A stretch of 64,000 nt of DNA, taken from Ambrosia x helenae (lineage: Eukaryota > Streptophyta > Magnoliopsida > Asterales > Asteraceae). Within the stretch, counting starts at the first letter, position 1. Every line of letters begins with the position of its first letter. Made by a program: the position numbers and the translations under genes. This document shows, in pieces, positions 24,722 through 35,995 of this stretch. Below the pieces are notes generated by a model that was not told the origin of the DNA, did not search any database, and saw only the letters and a program-made list of their open reading frames with translations. The stretch is from contig CM061229.1 in NCBI GenBank assembly GCA_030844895.1, positions 126,447,546-126,511,545 on the forward strand, read 5' to 3'.

Positions 24722-25206
24722 TAATTGTGGCAACGGTATGTGTAGCTTTTGTGAGGATCATGAGGAGAGTGTTGATCACATTTTTACGGCATGTATTGTG
24801 GCGTGTGGGGTTTGGAATGGTATTGCTAGGTGGGTGAAACACCATCCGTTGTATTTCTTCTCGGTGGATGACATAGTGCGGGAGTTCTCTAGCTCGTCCT
24901 GGACATCGACCAAGAGGTTGAAGATGCAGGGTATTATGATTATTACTTGTTGGCGCATATGGAAGGCTATGAACGAGAGAATTTTCAAGAACGAAAGGCG
25001 AAACGTGACTGAAATTATTGCAGACATCAAAGCATTGAGTTTTCTTTGGTTTTCTAATCGTTGTAAACAGGTTTTGGTAGGCTGGAAGGACTGGCAGTCT
25101 TTTAATTTTGATGTGATGTAACTTGGTTTGGGAGTCTCCGCCTTGGAGATTCCCGTTGGTTTGTTGTTTAATGAAATCCGCCTTTCAAAAAAAAAAAAAA
25201 AAAAAA
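24722..25206 (+). pseudogene. 5'-truncated L1-type LINE, zf-RVT domain and poly(A)
   Basis: A 127-residue frame (24738-25121) has the reverse-transcriptase zinc-binding pattern found at the C-terminus of plant L1 ORF2: CSFCEDHEESVDHIF, then C-x-VWNGIARW, then a Trp/Arg-rich tail (CWRIWKAMNERIF). A short 3' UTR and a poly(A) run (about 25188-25206) follow. The 5' part of ORF2, including the reverse transcriptase and endonuclease, is missing, as is usual for incomplete reverse transcription. No clear target duplication was found. Confidence 0.8.
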
Positions 25207-25239
25207 CTATCTCCAAGCCAGAAATAGAGCCAAAAAAAA

Positions 25240-25990
25240 AGCAACCACTTACATCAATTAAAACTAACACCACTTATCCTATCTTACCGTGCCTTTTTTT
25301 AAATCTATACATGTACCACAAGAAACCCAACACTTTGACCTCGGTCATAATATCTATAACATTCGATCTCTCTCTCTCTCTTTTTTTTTTTTTTGAAAAA
25401 TAACCATGTTCCTCAACTTTCAAATTCTCCAACACGTGATGATAACTATCCCTTGAAAAACTGTCTTCTCCAAGTTTGTTCATCCAATGTTGTTATGAAG
25501 CTCTAGCAAATATTTCACTAAGAAAGCAAAAATACTCGGGATACCACACCAACTCGAGATACAATGCCACACCCCGGCTGAAAAACCGCAAGTCGTGAAT
25601 AAGTGTTCTGTCGTTTCCTCCCCATCCTCACACAAACTACAAGCACAGTTGTCTCCCAGGATATTCCTCCTTCGTAAAGCTACTTTTGCCGGGAGCTGAT
25701 CAAGTTTTGTGCGCCACATAAAAATATTGCATTTATTCAGGACCCATTTACACCACCTAAATATAAACTTGCTACTAACATCGATTTTTTCTATTATCCA
25801 TTTCTTGGCCAAAGCTACCGAGAACAAGGTATCTTCATTCGAGTTCCACTTCCACAAATCAATCGAGGTGTTGACTCTAAAACTTGCCAAGAGCCGCTCA
25901 TAATCAACCCGTTCCTAAATTTCCACTTCTATCGCTGGAGCCTTACTCCAATACCACGCAACCAAACTCACTCCTTCAACCAATACACCG
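25240..25990 (-). pseudogene. Second LINE 3' fragment, opposite strand
   Basis: On the minus strand, W-K-W followed by FSVALAKKWI, then CNIFMWRTKLDQLPAK and CSLCEDGEETTEHLFTTC, is the zf-RVT region of an L1 LINE. The C-terminal tail (VKVLGFLWYMYRFKK) lies near 25300-25350. An A/GA-rich expansion and stop codons break the frame. Together with the plus-strand LINE at 24722-25206, two LINE 3' ends converge tail to tail. Confidence 0.75.
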
Positions 25991-26091
25991 ATCAGCAATG
26001 CTACAAAGTTTATCTACCTCATACGATAAACAAACACAAAAGATATATAAATATTATAAATCAAAAGCTTAAATAGTAAATTAAAATTAAG

Positions 26092-26378
26092 TTTTTTTTT
26101 TGAATGGTCAACTAACATTTCTACCCGACTACCCAGGGGAGCCCTCACACTATGGACAGGCCCCCGCGACCCTGGAGCAGCTGGGTAGCCAAGGCCCGCC
26201 CATGTAGTATCTGAAATCGGGGAAAACCCAACCCCCACCCGCCCGAAGGAACGATAGTGAAGAATTGGTAAAAACCGGGCCCACCATCAGCATTTTGCTG
26301 CCGATAGGACTCGAACTCCCCACCTCCCATAAGGAAAACAAGGAGGGTGTCACTCCACCATAAGGGGATCGACAAAAA
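26092..26378 (-). mobile_element. tRNA-derived SINE with target duplication
   Basis: On the minus strand the head (about 26290-26372) contains an A-box-like TGGTGGAGTGACA and a B-box GTTCGAGTCC, the internal RNA polymerase III promoter of tRNA-derived SINEs. The tail is the T run at 26092-26100 on the plus strand. A 14-bp duplication AAATTAAAATTAAG flanks it (26078-26091, 26379-26392). Confidence 0.85.
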
Positions 26379-26656
26379 AAATTAAAATTAAGTTAATCTA
26401 TCTAGTAAAATAATTGAAAGCAATAAATCTCACATGACACTCAAAGAGGGCATCATCCCTTTGAGTGACATGCGGCATGCCATGTGACATTAATTGATTA
26501 TAGAAAAAAAAATAAAAATAATATTGAATTTTTCTTTCTCATGTTCCGTCTTATAATTTTTAAACGTTAATATCTTTTATATAAGATATTTTTTTAAAGA
26601 AAAACATTACACCAAATAAATGAGCGTTTTATTATATTTCTAACGAGTACCATAGT

Positions 26657-28309
26657 TGTAACCTCACGAATTTTCCCATTTATTTTGCATTAAAGTATTT
26701 CCCGATCCATGATATAAAGTCTAATTTATTTCTAAGGGGCTGTTTGGTTGATTAAGTGTTGAATCATTAAGATGGTCTGAATGGTTAAGAGGCTCTGAAT
26801 GGTTAAGAGCTAAATCATTCAGCATCTCCTATTAGCTTAATGATTCAGCACTTAATCATTCCATTGAGATGCTGAAACAAACAGTCTGAATGCTGAATGA
26901 TTCAGACCTGAATGATTAAGAGGTTGATTAAGAGGCTACCAAACAGCCCCTAAGTATTCTTATCTTTATCCGTGCACTCTATTTTTCTAAGTTCCTTTTA
27001 TCATTGTACTTAAAAAAAAATCTTCAATCATGACATATGTCCTATCCTAATTCTATTTATAAAATCGTCATTTTATAAGACGGTGTTTTTTTTTATTTTC
27101 TAATTCAAACTAATGATTTTTTTTATTTCTTATTTAAAGCTAATCATTTTTCCAATTACAAGGAAAATATAAATTCATTTCAAAATAAAGCCTTGAGTCA
27201 AGAGTCAAAGTCTTGACAACATAATTCTTGGAGTCAAAGTCTTAGTCAAACAGTCAAAGTCCTGGTCAAAGTCCTAGTCAAGTCTTAGTCAAATAGTCAA
27301 TTCCTTACTTTATGGTGTTGACCAATTTTAATGGCTAATTGAATCCAAAACTAGTATAAAAACCCACCTATGAACCAATACACTTACCACCTCTAAATCG
27401 ATTGTTTCAATCCGATTAAACTTTCCCTCATACCTTTCTTCTATAGTCTATTACTTCTACAATTGAAGCTTTGATTATAAGCTCTTGTAATTGGCGAATC
27501 GGAAGCTTGATATTCTTTCTTTTTCGTTTTTTTATTTCTTCAATTTGGACTAGCTACGTTGTTGAGTCTTTGGGATTCGCCTCGCATACATTCACAACAC
27601 TTAGAGGATAATTCACCTTAGCCAATGTGAGTTTACGTAACCATGTTTATGCAATTCTTCATACTTGCAACATTATACTTAAGCAATTCTACATGCATGT
27701 CTAGTTGTAAACTTTAATGCCTCATGATTTAGACAACAACAACAGTTTCAACGAGTTTCAACATTACATAATCATTAGCTATGGCCAAGCCGGCGATACT
27801 CAATAATAGATCTATTGGATTGACAATCCCACCCGGATACGTGTACCTCCTACATAGGTAGCGTGGGTGATTGTTATCGTTCCAACATATTATTAAGGTG
27901 AACCGTGGATGACGGGATGGACCTAAACTAGTCGGAGGTTTGATTATGTCGATTCAACACTTCATGTTTATTCATGTAGACTTAAACTTACGATATACAT
28001 ATGAATTGCTAAACTTTTATTCTTAAACTTAATTGCTTGACATGGCTTATGTATTCTCACCAACTTCTAGTTGACCCCCCCCCCCCCATTTTTCCAAACT
28101 CAACAGGAAATATGATGCTTGAAGTCTAGAGCTAGCATGAGGAGATATTTGAAGTTTTAAGCTTTGTTTGATTATTTGATGTAGACTTTAATGTAATTCA
28201 ATATTGTAATGAAATAAAGGATTATTTAAACTTGTGTACTACCATGAGCTACTGAACAATCATTCATACGTGACACCTCGATGTTTCCGCCATCGGTTGG
28301 GGTGTTACA
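26657..28309 (+). repeat. Solo LTR with 5-bp duplication, inside a Helitron
   Basis: TGTAACCTCACG ... GGTGTTACA, flanked by ATAGT (26652-26656, 28310-28314). It contains a 14-C run near 28074-28087 and the terminus shared with the LTRs ending at 2043 and 48873. After subtracting the internal MITE it is about 1.43 kb. No internal retroelement part is present. Confidence 0.85.
26736..26950. mobile_element. Tourist-like MITE (GGGGCTGTTTGGT termini)
   Basis: A 215-bp element with GGGGCTGTTTGGT and reversed ACCAAACAGCCCC ends, flanked by TAA (26733-26735, 26951-26953). The interior is made of GAATGATTAAG/CTTAATCATTC repeats in both orientations and can fold on itself. It sits in the solo LTR. Confidence 0.85.
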
Positions 28310-28674
28310 ATAGTGCTATATAAAAAACGAAAAAAAACGAATTTTTTTTGTGGGGTTTTGTTTATAAAAGAAAAAAACACAAAGTCACTAATTATGTTCA
28401 AATCAGTAAATATGAATTCTATTTTTAACATGTGTTAGCATTGGAGTTGTCCATTGTTTTAGGTTAGGTATTTAATATTAGAGTTATACGTACATTGTTT
28501 AAGGTTAGACGTTAACATTGGAGATACATTGTTAATTGTTTTAGGTTAGGTGCTACCCGAAGCTGTCCTACATGTAACTATAAAGCGCTTTGTTATATTT
28601 CATATGTAAAATTGATATGTCATATTAGATTTCTCAACCCCGGAACGTTCCCGAGGTATAATCTAGTGCTATAT

Positions 28675-29050
28675 AAATAAAAGATGAGTAAAGATCAAAT
28701 ATAAAGTGTTTTTTCGGTAAGAACTGTGAGAATCAACGGGGGGTAAAAAATATATTTTTTTTTCCATGTGCTTAAACATACTTTCTAGATGAATAATACA
28801 AAAAAAAATTAGTGTAATTACGTCATTAAAGTAAATACACTAGTTTACACTAGAGTAATTATGTAATTACTCTACACGTAATTACTCTACACCAATTTTT
28901 TTTTTTTTTTTTTTTTAGTTTTCAATACTATAATACATGTTTAACAATATGGGAAAAAAAATCAAAAAAAAAATAAAAAAACACCCTCCTTTAATTCTCA
29001 CACTTCTTACCAAAAAACACTTTATACAAAATCTTTCCTCAATAAAAGAT
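28675..29050. mobile_element. Small TIR element with TAATTACTCT motifs
   Basis: The left arm GAGTAAAGATCAAATATAAA and the GTGTTTTTTCGGTAAGAACT that follows recur reversed at 28995-29045 (TATAAAGTGTTTTTTGGTAA). The centre holds AGAGTAATTATGTAATTACT and ACACTAG motifs like those in the element at 41059-41538. It lies next to a Helitron end. Boundaries are within about 10 bp. Confidence 0.55.
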
Positions 29051-30524
29051 AACCTGAAAAATTATCTACCTCATACGATAGACAAACACAAAAGATAACC
29101 CTAAATAAAGTATTAATCATGGCATGATGAATTGACTTTTTATTGGTATACACATTATTCTAGGTTTCATCTCAACACTTCGATCAAATTGAAAATCATA
29201 TACTAGGCCTGTAAACGAACCAAACGTTCATGAACTGTTCAGTGGGAAGTTCGTTTATTTAGATAAACGAACGAACACGAACACAATTTTTTGTTCGTTT
29301 AATTAAACGAACGAACATGAACACACGTTTTGTTCGTTCATTTATGTTCATGAACGTTCGTTTATGCTCGTTCATTTATGTTCGTTTATTTCTGTCCGTT
29401 TATATTTGTTTAATTAAACTTTACTTTATTTTTATTATTTATTTCCTTTGGTTAAGTAACCTTAATTCATATTATATTATATACAATATATTTGATATGT
29501 TCTAAAATTTAATCCTAACCCTAACATTCTAAACATATCAGCCGCTCTCCACACTTCACAGTCCCACCTCCCTTCTTCTCCACACTCCGCAACCCTACTA
29601 ATTTAGATTTTGCTTTGGTCGCATTGTCACTACTAGAAAAAAGCCCTTTCTTGACACGCATTGCGTGTCAAGAAAGGGGTCTGATGACAGGGAAAAGAAT
29701 GTCAAGGATGGCGGTGTCATAAATTTAACATGACATATTTTCGCGTGTCATCTGTTTATGACACACATTTATGACAGCATTTATTAACACACGTTATGAC
29801 ACTTTTTAATGACATATTTTTATGACAGGTTTTAGCGACACATTTTATGACAGAATTTTATGACATTCTTTGCATGTCATAATTTTTCAATCTAAAAAAA
29901 AAATTCTTGTAAAATTACAGATTTACCCTCCCAGATTTATTGCCATTTTATTATATGCAAAATAATTAGCAAACCAATAACAAAAACATCATTTCATTAT
30001 ATAATCCATATTTATCTAATTACAAACTAATCCGAGACAACGTTTAACGTTTACAAAAATGTATTGTATCGACGTTACATTGCCTTCAAACAAGTTTCGA
30101 TCATTTGAAAATAAATGTCACGGCGTAGCCTGGCCGTTCTTCGCGAATGACATCCATGTCCTCATCCCCGTAATGATCCGCTCCTCCCCCAACCTGAGAC
30201 AACAATAAAATTAATACATTAGTCGAGGCCGGCCAATTATTTTACATAAATCATAGCGCATCGCTACGTTTATTTTGCGTTAACTTAACTGAAGGTCATC
30301 TACATTAACAACACGACCTAATATCTTCAATCATATCATTCTCGAAATGGTGCTAGTGTATCCAGAGGAAAGCCTTTGACTTTCTCCATTTCATCAAGTA
30401 TCCTCTGTTTAAAAACCTATTGACGGTTTAGCTCAAGCTCAAAATTGGACCCAAAAACCGTTAAAACAAGACCATAAACACCCCTAATCAATACGCAAGA
30501 TTTAGGATAAAAGTAATGTCTTAC

Positions 30525-30890
30525 CCCTTCGGTATTTGAGTTAGATTTATTGTTGCTGTGGTTTGTTACTGACGACTTTTCCCTTATCTGTTTCTTAGCA
30601 TGCCCACTCACAACCTCAAAGATTGTTGGGAGTTCATTTATCATATTAAATAGACGTTTCCTGCATCATAACTATATGTTAAACACATTATATTTGCAGC
30701 AAGAGTAGTATATGTACATTGGCCTAAAAATCAAATAACTACTAACTAAACAAACAAAAGAAAGATGATACCTGTCTTCTTTATCAAAACCAAATCTAGC
30801 ACCGAAATAAAAGGTGACAGAAAGTAGCCAGGCATCGCTGTGGATAGCAATGAGAGACAACCACTCATTTCCTTGCATTCCATCTCACGG
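30525..30890 (-). pseudogene. Captured ALFIN-LIKE (PHD-finger protein) exons
   Basis: One exon ends at 30772 (GNEWLSLIAIHSDAWLLSVT then FYFGARFGFDKEDR). It joins, across an intron with GT/AG borders, an exon at 30660-30525 (KRLFNMINELPTIFEVVSGH then AKKQIREKSSVTNHSNNKSN). These match the N-terminal (DUF3594/Alfin) domain of plant ALFIN-LIKE histone-H3K4me reader proteins, which end in a PHD finger. The upstream exon start is damaged (a stop in place of Arg before DGM) and the PHD finger was not found. The retained intron shows DNA-level capture by the CACTA element. Confidence 0.85.
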
Positions 30891-30892
30891 TG

Positions 30893-31600
30893 AATGATTT
30901 GATTGCTAAAGATGCAGCATTTCATAATTATTAATTTCACTTTTAAATGGTGTAACTGGCCACCACCTCTGCGCAATCCCAAGAAACAAATATCGTCCCT
31001 ATACTCAACATCTCTTGCTCTGTTGGATAATGCAGGAACGCGCCAATACGGTTGTCGGAACCTTGCCGGAGTACACCTGTTCAGATTTATCTCGCCTACA
31101 CCCTCTCTCTTTCTCGCGACTCTTCTCCGGGCAACTGCTCTACGATAAAAGGGCTTTTTTACTGCTGCAACAAACAATTAAAAAAATGCCACTTGAGTCA
31201 AATTAATCAACACAAATCTAAATTTCATGGAACCGAACAATTGAGAAGTCTGCAACAAAATAAAAGTAACAATACAGACACCAGAATCGCATTTAGATGT
31301 CACTGCATATCACTGAAATATAAATCATTCTAAAGATTTGTCTCGAAAAGTTACCTTGTTGGCCTTATTCCTCTTCTTTTCCATGCCCGACGACCTTCTT
31401 TGACCGAGAAAACCACCATCGCTGCCATTAACCTTGGTATCACTGGCAACGGCGTCGGGTTGACCAAACCGACATCACCAATTTGTTGACCACCCTAACC
31501 GATCCACACGCCTAAACGATGGCTTGATGAAGCGGCAACGCCGCAGAGCCACTGTGGGCGACCCCTCCCTTTCCGCGCTCTCTCATCTCTAACTCTATCT
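30893..31600 (-). other. Unidentified coding-like sequence inside the CACTA element
   Basis: A 143-residue minus-strand frame (30746-31177) overlaps the ALFIN-LIKE exon in another phase and continues upstream with an Arg-rich segment. GC-richer sequence at 31360-31600 may be another captured fragment. I do not recognise either. Confidence 0.3.
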
Positions 31601-32939
31601 TTCTGTTGCTCTTGTTTTGTATGTCTTTTAGGTGTCAATAGCAAAACTAAGAAACTACTGTGTATAAAACCCAAAAAGGAAAAAAAATCCGTGGCGCATT
31701 AACGTGAAACATTCATGAATAACAGTCAATTCACTTGATTCCAAATTTCATAAATCTTAATACCTATCCTGTACTTGAAAGTGTTTCATTATATCTAACC
31801 TAATTGTATATCCTTATAAACATTCATCAATAATATTCAATTCAATTCATTTGAGGCAAATTTTCACAAATTTTTATATCCGTCTACAACCTAATTGTCT
31901 AATTGTATCCTTATAAACATCCCTCAATAATATTCAATTCTATAATTAAACATATTAACCTAACTATAAAAATATTTTTACCTGTTGGTCGAACAAATGA
32001 CAAAACCCTCGGATAAGTTTGGATTTATAGAGAGAGTAACATCGGTTCTAGAGTTTACCATTGATAATCGCTGCCTTTCTAACCAACTACCACAACCGTG
32101 CCCGCCAATTATCGTCGTTTGGGTCCTGCCATCGCTAAAACTCTCGAAAATACCCCCATCATAACCGGCTGAATTCGTACTACCTGAATCCGATTACGTG
32201 AAGATCAAGAACATATCTGGTCCATCTTCTGGATTCAAGGGAGGGAGACGAAGAGTATAAAGTGAAAAGGTATGCAGATCATCGAAGAAGGTTAGGGATT
32301 TGTGTGTTTTGTTCTTGAAGAAGGATTTGTGTTTAGGATTATGCAGATCTTTATGTTTTTGTTATGTGAGAGAGAGAGAGGGAGGGGGGTTTATTGGGAG
32401 ACGTGCAAGAGAGTGGAGGGAATTCAAATTTTCGTGACACAAAATTATGACGCTCATTTGTGTTTACTGTCATGTTTTTTAGTTTATGACGGAAATCTGT
32501 TGACACGCAGAGAAAAACGTCAAGAATTTAATAGTTGTTATCAAAGATGACACTTTTTTTATGACATACACTTTTTTATGTCATTAAATACATGTATGTC
32601 ATAAAATGAATGTCAAGGAAGGGTGTTTTTCTAGTAGTGTGTGATGTATTAGATTTGGTTGAATTGTGATGAATCATTATTAAACTTGTTTTTGTTTGTG
32701 TTCATTAATGTTCGTTTATGTTCATTTGTGTTCGTTTATGTTCATGAACTGTTCGTTTAGGTTTTAAATGAACGAACATAAACAAACACGAACCCGACAA
32801 ATTTCTTAATGAACGAATACGAGCACAAAAATATGTTCGATTATGTGTTTGTGTTCGTGTTCAGTTAAAATTTAATGAACAAACACGAACACGCCTGTGT
32901 TCGTGTTCGTTCGATTCGTTTACAGGCCTACCATATACT

Positions 32940-33540
32940 TATGCATATGGCACAAAGAGATTTTATTGGACTTCAAGTAAAAATCTGAAATGTTGTTCTA
33001 TTTAATAATTGAAAGATATTTTGCCTAATTAGGCAAAGGGATTTTTGGTGACTTGCTGGTAATTGTGAAGAATTACAAAAATCACGAATCATGATCTTTT
33101 GTCTTTAGCATTATTGTAATGGAGAAACTTCACCAGTTTATTTGTCCAAATAGTTGTCATAGATATTACGTTCATTGTTATTGTTCCATTCCATACGGAC
33201 AAACATGGAAAATGTTTGGGCTATCTTCACCATTATGGGTGGTCTCACGCTTGCCCTAACAACGGTTTGTCCGCATTATAAATTTAACTTTGGTTTTTAA
33301 GGTGGGCGGGGTGTCCGTAATGGCTGTGACCATCACAACCACCACCCCCACCATTTTATCACCGCCGCGACAACAACAAATTGTGGCAGCCATCGCGAGG
33401 GTTTGGAACGTTGCCAACGGTAATATGCATGACTGTTTTTTTCCCAATTATTATATATATATCAATCATTTTAATTTAACCAAAATCAATACCACCAACA
33501 ATCAAACAATACCTCAAACAATTAAACAACAAAAAAAATC
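32940..33540. other. Intergenic sequence with MITE-like end
   Basis: No gene is seen. At 33298-33330 GGTGGGCGGGGTGTCCGTAA resembles the inner end of the MITE in FMO copy 1 intron 1, suggesting a partial relative, but no second end was found. Confidence 0.3.
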
Positions 33541-33542
33541 AA

Positions 33543-33719
33543 ATGGAAGGCCCTTTGTTTCCAGTCAACTCATCTAGTTCTTCAGACTCATTGGGTTCTA
33601 CAATGGAATTTTTTGCAAAAGTTTGCGAAGCCGCGCACCTTAAAGATACAGGACGCTCAAAGAAAAAATGGTGCAACATGATCGGTGGGGGAAATGATGT
33701 TTTGATGAATGATTACTAA
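33543..33719 (+). pseudogene. Short transposase-like N-terminal fragment
   Basis: A 58-residue frame from an ATG, Ser-rich at the start and ending GGGNDVLMNDY before a stop. The end loosely resembles the start of PIF/Harbinger (ALP1-like) transposases, where a basic stretch is followed by an NDYF motif. Recognition is weak. Confidence 0.25.
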
Positions 33720-33913
33720 TTAAGTAGATTAGTTAAGTTTGATTGTGATAAGCAATGCGTAAATTAAATAATAAGACAACTATTCTGAAACATCGACACT
33801 AAAGGAACTAAACAAGAACGTATTACATGGGATCTAGGGCAACACTTGATTTTACTATAGTCCATACTATTGTTTAGAAAAGCGTATTTGAAACTGAGTA
33901 TGATGATGATGAT

Positions 33914-35950
33914 TTAGGGTTTTACATAGTCCATGGGACCATGCGGTTCAAAAAGGTTAGCGAAGGCTCCATTTTTTCTGAGCCGGTTCATGCCCATGTC
34001 TTTGCACAAGTGATCATTATACCAAATTTCTAAAGCACCAATCGACGATCGATAATGGTATTCCCCAGTTGATTGTTTCATGTATTCGTCCCATCTTGCA
34101 ACATCTTTCTCCATTTCACAAACACTTGGTAGCGTAAACACGCCTTCAAGTAGCGTTGCCACCCATTTAGCCCTCATTTCTGAAATATACATATTGGAAA
34201 GACTTTCAGAGAATCCAATTACTGCTACTTGTGGTATATGTGGATGAATGCATTCCCTGGTAACATTATCAATCATATCAGTAATCTAGTTTTATCTTTC
34301 ATGTTTGAATGTTTGATCAATTTGATACTGACTAACCTGTAAAGAGGGACACGCGATGAGCCTGAGATGAAGTGACCAAATGTTGATGATTCAAATACAT
34401 CTTTGAGCTTTTCCACACCTTTAAATCCTGTAGCAAAAATAACAATTTCTGCTTCTATTTGTGTGTTGTCCTCGTCCGTAGAAATCCCCTTTTCATAAAA
34501 GCAAAAACTTTGGGATTTCTTCAACTTGATGCTTTTTTCCTCAACTGCGTTAAAGAAGTTGTCGGGATCTGGCATGTACAAAATCAAACATGAGCGAGCA
34601 TCTTTTGAGAAGCTATGTTGTGGCACCATGTCAAATTTGGCGAGTGGAAGCTTGTTTTTTATGTGGCTTTCCACAAACTTTGAGACTCCCCAACGCTATT
34701 AGATCGATGTGATCAACAAACAAATTAAAAGATTGTTAGCCGAGTTAATATTTGTATAGTTATCATAGTTATTTGGTTCATCATTTATCTTTCATGCATT
34801 AATGACTACTAATAAGTAATAAAGTTTCAAATGACAATTTTGAAAGTTGTTGAGAGTCTTACTAGAGGTGAAAGTAATGTAGCTAGCAGACTAAGCACAA
34901 AACCCTCTCCTGGTTTATGAACTAAAAGCTCCGAGAAGCGATTGAAGTATAAATACGTCAATGGAATTCCCCATGGAGCCCAGTCAGGCAATTTCCAATG
35001 ATCACGCCTGTACACTATCGTACATGGATGTTCTGGGCCTGAAAATTAACGTAGGAAATTCAGTTAAGGAAGATAACTAGACGGAGATGAAGGTTATTTA
35101 TGCAAGTACCAACCATTGATGGATGCACACTCCCTTGCAATATCGAGTCCTGTTTTCCCAAAGCCTACGACGACAACCTTCTTCCCTTTCACGAATTCAG
35201 CAGCTTCGTCATTGTCCATTGCTGCGTATTCCATTGAGTGTATGGCTTTCCCTCGAAAATTTTCTGGGCCTTTACCGATAGGGAATTCAGGTATGTTTGG
35301 AACATCTTTGAAGCGTCCCAAACAGAGAATCACAAAGTCGGCAACGTAAACCTAGTGATTCCACATGAATACTTAAATTTATGCTTCGTTAAATAATGTT
35401 AATGTTATGTTGGTATCTCTTTAGCCACATCGTGGGCCAAGTGCATTGTTTTTTCGTAGGCGCTAGGTGGTGTAAAATCAGTGAGTGTGTGTGTCGTCGT
35501 TCTAAATAAAATCCATACCTGAGTGGTGGTAGTATTAGTATCAGTAACACTGACATTCCACTTGCCTTTAGGCGGAAACGTTTCACCGGTCCCATTCCAG
35601 AGAGACCATGTCTGCGATGACGGCCCGTCATAGCTGATACTGTTAACTCGGGACTGTAGTTTGATGTGTGGCATGAGATCAAAGTGAGTGGCATATGAGC
35701 GGAGGTATTCTAGCATCTGTTGTTGGGTAGGGAAAATGTCCGCAACCGAATCGGGCCATGGGAAGTCAGAAAACTGGTACAAAGCTTTGGGTGATTGAAG
35801 CCTTGTGGTTTTGATGGTTTTACCCCATACACCGCCAATGTCGGATTCTAAGTCGAAGACAGTCGGGTTGAAGCCTTTGGAGAGACAGTATTTGCAGGCT
35901 AGGAGGCCGCTGATTCCGGCTCCAACGATGATCACTTGCTTCTTATCCAT
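33914..35950 (-). CDS. FMO1-like: Flavin-containing monooxygenase (FMO1-like), copy 2
   Basis: Five exons on the minus strand: 35950-35519, 35351-35114, 35038-34863, 34695-34337, 34256-33914. Their lengths (432, 238, 176, 359 and 343 bp) equal those of copy 1, encoding 515 residues with no stop or frameshift. FAD GAGISG, FMO signature FRGKAIHSMEY, NADPH GFGKTG and FATGF are all present. About 47 residues differ from copy 1, thickest in exons 4 and 5 and at the end of exon 1. Introns are compact (about 166, 75, 167 and 80 bp) without MITEs. It retains SPKAL near residue 56 as in other plant FMO1-type proteins. The likely role is NADPH-dependent N- or S-oxygenation in the cytosol; the substrate is unknown. 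Confidence 0.93.
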
Positions 35951-35987
35951 GACCTTCCAGCAATGCCGTATGGGATATCACCTTATC

Positions 35988-35995
35988 TGTTTATA
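35988..35995 (-). promoter_or_regulatory. TATA box of FMO copy 2
   Basis: The minus-strand TATAAACA lies about 40 bp before the ATG and is followed by AAGGTGATATCC as in copy 1. Upstream of it the two promoters no longer align by eye. Confidence 0.5.

Larger units (their letters stand above)
26397..28666 (+). mobile_element. Helitron split by a solo LTR
   Basis: Starts TCTATCTAG after an A and ends in a GC hairpin (CCGGAACGTTCCCGAGG) about 10 bp before CTAG, followed by T. This is the Helitron arrangement (5' TC, 3' hairpin plus CTRR, insertion between A and T). The two halves (26397-26656 and 28315-28666) align with the Helitron at 39652-40715, including the ACGAGTACCATAG block. Without the LTR it is about 600 bp and non-autonomous. 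Confidence 0.75.
29628..32639. mobile_element. CACTA transposon with captured host exons
   Basis: 3012 bp bounded by CACTACTAGAAAAA and its reverse TTTTTCTAGTAGTG, flanked by TGT (29625-29627, 32640-32642): the 3-bp duplication and terminus of the CACTA (En/Spm) superfamily. Subterminal areas contain many ATGACA/TGTCAT repeats, likely transposase-binding sites. No transposase frame was recognised. The middle carries an ALFIN-LIKE gene fragment with introns, which makes it a transduplicating (pack) CACTA. Confidence 0.9.
29204..32930. mobile_element. Non-autonomous hAT element hosting a CACTA element
   Basis: Termini TAGGCCTGTAAACGAACC and reversed GTTTACAGGCCTA. The 8-bp flanks TCATATAC (29196-29203) and CCATATAC (32931-32938) differ at one position. 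Subterminal zones carry GTTCG/CGAAC repeats. Without the CACTA insertion the element is about 700 bp, similar in build to the MITE at 16931-17554. Confidence 0.85.

Noticed and set aside
26290..26372. tRNA-like A and B boxes
   Set aside because: Part of a SINE with poly(A)/T tail and target duplication; no cloverleaf tRNA is supported.
33256..33577. Overlapping short frames on both strands near 33.4 kb
   Set aside because: Low-complexity ACC/GGT-rich sequence with no domain; probably part of a MITE relative.
33893..33914. GAAACTGAGTATGATGATGATG just after the FMO copy 2 stop, resembling the SINE tail
   Set aside because: Only the simple repeat and a few bases match; no SINE body and no target duplication, so chance is likely.
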